This document shows positions 61,934-64,000 of a DNA stretch of 64,000 nucleotides, piece by piece. Location: positions 132,081-196,080 of the forward strand of contig JADJMA010000007.1 of the NCBI GenBank assembly GCA_016709845.1. Reading direction: 5' to 3'. Both the position numbers and the translations under genes were made by a program. Numbering within the stretch: position 1 is the first letter of the stretch; each line of letters starts with the position of its first letter. The notes under the pieces are model-generated. The model made no database searches. It was not told the DNA's origin and saw only the letters and a list, made by a program, of their open reading frames with translations. Origin of the DNA: Flammeovirgaceae bacterium (GTDB lineage: Bacteria > Bacteroidota > Bacteroidia > Cytophagales > Cyclobacteriaceae).

Positions 61934-62915
61934 ATGAAAAGATTCTACACTTTAATAGTAGCACTTTTAATAACTGTTACCACATTTGCCCAAGCACCTG
62001 AAAAATTCAGTTACCAAGCTGTTGTAAGAGGTAGTGGCGATAATTTAGTAACAAACCAAGTTGTAGGTATGCAAATAAGCATCTTACAAACTACGGCATC
62101 AGGCACGGCCGTTTATGTAGAAACCCACACCCCAAGCACTAATGTAAATGGATTAGTGAGTTTAGAAATAGGTGCAGGAAGTATTGTAAGCGGAGATTTC
62201 ACCACTATTGATTGGGGAGCAGATACTTATTTTATAAAAACAGAAACTGATCCAACGGGAGGTACAAATTATACCATAACAGGTACCAGCCAGTTATTGA
62301 GTGTGCCTTATGCATTGCACGCTAAAACGGCAGCTAATGTATTTAGTGGTAATTATAATGACCTAACAAATAAACCAACAATGCCCACTACTTACGGTAT
62401 TGGTGATTTTGCGCACGGTGGTATCGTTTTTTTGGGTAGATGCTACAGGGCAACATGGGTTGGTTTGTGCAAAACAAGATCAAAGTACAGGAATAAGATG
62501 GTATGCAGGAGTACCCCAACACACTCAAGCTGGGGGGGGGGGCGATGGAATCTATGCAGGAAAAGCAAATACGTTAATAATTATTACGGTTCAAACTGTA
62601 ACAATTGGACGTGATAATAGTCCTTATGCAGCTCGCCTTTGCAATGTGCTACAAATTACAGAAGGTGGCATAACCTATGGAGATTGGTATTTACCAAGCA
62701 AATTTGAGTTAAATGAAATGTATGTTAATAAAGCAAACCTAGATGTTACAGCCATAGCCAATGGCGGAACAGCCTTTGCTAATAGGCACTATTGGAGTTC
62801 TATGGAGGACGAGTATGAGTACGATCAAGCGTGGGCTCAGAATTTCTTAGATGGTTTTTTGGGAAACTCCCTAAGTCTATAGCTAGAAATGTACGCGCTG
62901 TTAGAGCTTTTTTAA
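61934..62915 (+). CDS. secreted protein with C-terminal DUF1566 (Lcl-like) domain, contains a G11 tract
   Basis: About 325 residues. A signal peptide (FYTLIVALLITVTTFAQ) is followed by APEKFSYQAVVRGSGDNLV, typical of Bacteroidota surface proteins with beta-rich N-termini, then a spacer (YNDLTNKPTMPTTYGIGDF) and a DUF1566/Lcl domain: GGIVFWVDATGQHGLVCAK, GDWYLPSKFELNEMYVN, HYWSSMEDE and ARNVRAVRAF. Frameshifts lie near 62433 (T7), 62870 and 62912. A run of eleven G (62532-62542) sits in the domain. Lcl domains occur in lectin- or collagen-binding proteins. It pairs with the T9SS protein before it. Confidence 0.68.
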
Positions 62916-62965
62916 CTATTAGTTACTCTTTCATCTAGATTCCAGAAACCAGCATCCAGTACTAA

Positions 62966-64000
62966 CTATTTATCCTTCTTCTCTTTCGCCCACATATCCC
63001 CTTAAAGTTACGGTGCGATTGGAAAACCAGTTTATCTTTTGTTGAATCCTGATCTAAGTAAAAAATATCCGATGCGCATAAATTGAAAGCGATCCGTTAA
63101 TGTTGCTTCCGCAAGCGCAGGCTCTGCAAAAACATTTAATACTTTAAGCGAATCTGGATTCAGATATTTTCTGAAATCATCTTCACCTTGCTTAAGTCTT
63201 CTACCGTAAAGAGTCGGTCGTATAACCGAACTTCAGCGGGTAGGGCATGGGCAGCGCTTACCCAATGGATAACACCTTTTACATTTACGCCCGAAGTATC
63301 CGAGCCGCTTTTTTTCAGGGATATAGGTGCAACGCAACCCGGTAATGTTTCCGGACGCATCTTTAATAAAAATCTTCGCACTTAATAATGTAAGCACTTT
63401 TAATCGCACCATTTGGCCGGGGGCCAATCGAAAATATTTTTTTCTGGCACTTCCACAAAGTCATCACGCTCAATGTATAACTCGCGACTGAATGGCATCT
63501 CCCGTGAACCTGAATCGTAATCTTCCGGATTATTCTCGCTGGTCAGCATTTCTGATTTGCCTTCCGGATAATTAGTGATCACTACTTTAATAGGATCGGT
63601 AACTACCATTCTGCGCGTAGTAATCTTATTTAAGTGGTCGCGCTGACAAAATTCGAGTAACCCGATGGCAATCAGGTTTTCGCGTTTCGCTATGCCAATG
63701 CGATCGCAGAAGTCGCGAATGGCTTCGGGTGTATAACCTCTTCTTCGCACACCACTTAGAGTAGGCATGCGCGGATCGTCCCAACCGGTAACATGTTTTT
63801 CAGTTACTAATTGCAATAGCTTTCGCTTGCTCATCATGGTATACGCCGCGTTGAGTCGCGCAAATTCATATTGTTTGGATGGATATATTCTAATTTCTCG
63901 ATACACCAAACGTACAACTCCCCGATGCGGAACGAACTCAAGGGTACAAATGCTATGGGTAACCTGTTCGATAGAGTCGCTCTGTCCGTGAGCAAAGTCG
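62966..64000 (-). CDS. glnS: glutaminyl-tRNA synthetase (3' part)
   Basis: Minus strand, running out of the window at its 5' end. From the edge: HGQSDSIEQVTHSICTLEF, HRELYVWCIEKLE (after a shift near 63920), YPSKQYEFARLNAAY, the KMSKS-like MMSKRKLLQLV, GWDDPRMPTLSGVRRRGYTPEAIRDF, then the anticodon-binding beta-barrels VVTDPIKVVITNYPEG and SREMPFSRELYIERDDFVEV, GNITGLRCTYIPE, GVNVKGVIHWVSAAHALPAEVRLYDRLF, ending MWAKEKKDK at 62966-62968. Further shifts lie near 63410, 63310 and 63175. It charges tRNA-Gln directly with glutamine. Confidence 0.9.

Overview
The window looks like a chromosomal segment of a Bacteroidota bacterium, most likely a member of the Cytophagales. The evidence is the moderately AT-rich sequence, TAnnTTTG-type -7 promoter elements (for example at 7012-7019), lipoproteins with short lipoboxes, a subtilase and a small protein that end in type IX secretion (T9SS) sorting domains, OmpA/PD40 proteins, and a Bacteroidota-type Rnf operon led by an RseC-like gene. 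I could not search databases, so genus or species cannot be named.

Sequence quality dominates the reading. About 33 of some 53 protein genes contain single-base frameshifts, usually in short homopolymers. These include genes that cannot be dispensable (gyrA, trmB, rpe, glnS), and accA has an in-frame stop. The only tRNA (Asp) lacks one base in its acceptor stem. I treat these as one gene each and read them as consensus errors. Three genes (nifJ, rnfC, nrdJ) also lack internal blocks of about 55-150 codons.

Layout. 1-6.4 kb: a regulator tail, a small lipoprotein, a large SUMF1-domain secreted protein, a Tat-exported Gfo/Idh oxidoreductase and a GMC oxidoreductase. 6.5-14.3 kb: tRNA-Asp, accA, a metallo-hydrolase/patatin/urocanate hydratase run with ATGA overlaps, an acyltransferase, folC and trmB. 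14.3-24.9 kb: a TrpF-like protein, a lipoprotein plus T9SS subtilase pair, rpe, an LpoB/COG3014 lipoprotein pair with an outer-membrane protein, gyrA and a TPR protein. 25-41 kb: a low-potential redox island. It holds pyruvate:flavodoxin/ferredoxin oxidoreductase (nifJ), a dihydroorotate-dehydrogenase-like enzyme, flavodoxin, an uncharacterised protein, rseC and rnfBCDGEA on the plus strand, then a B12-dependent ribonucleotide reductase (nrdJ) and korAB on the minus strand. 41-60 kb: a thioesterase, DEAD-box helicase, ceramidase-like enzyme, OmpA/PD40 protein, small proteins, nitronate monooxygenase, methyltransferase, GH20 hexosaminidase, DUF4136 lipoprotein, an aldo/keto reductase fused to RidA, amino acid permease, PAS histidine kinase, aquaporin, cupin and cyclase-family protein. 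60.4-61.3 kb: an island of related hairpin repeats around an orphan antitoxin gene. 61.4-64 kb: a T9SS sorting-domain protein, a DUF1566-type protein and the 3' part of glnS.

How the genes may work together: NifJ and KorAB would oxidise pyruvate and 2-oxoglutarate and reduce flavodoxin or ferredoxin. The Rnf complex would pass those electrons to NAD+ while pumping ions. NrdJ would make deoxynucleotides without oxygen. TGA-N6-TCA palindromes of the Crp/Fnr type lie upstream of nifJ, nrdJ and korA, which suggests shared control of this anaerobic or micro-oxic programme. The best candidates for something undescribed are this putative regulon with its unknown operon member, the hairpin-repeat island, and the AKR-RidA fusion.
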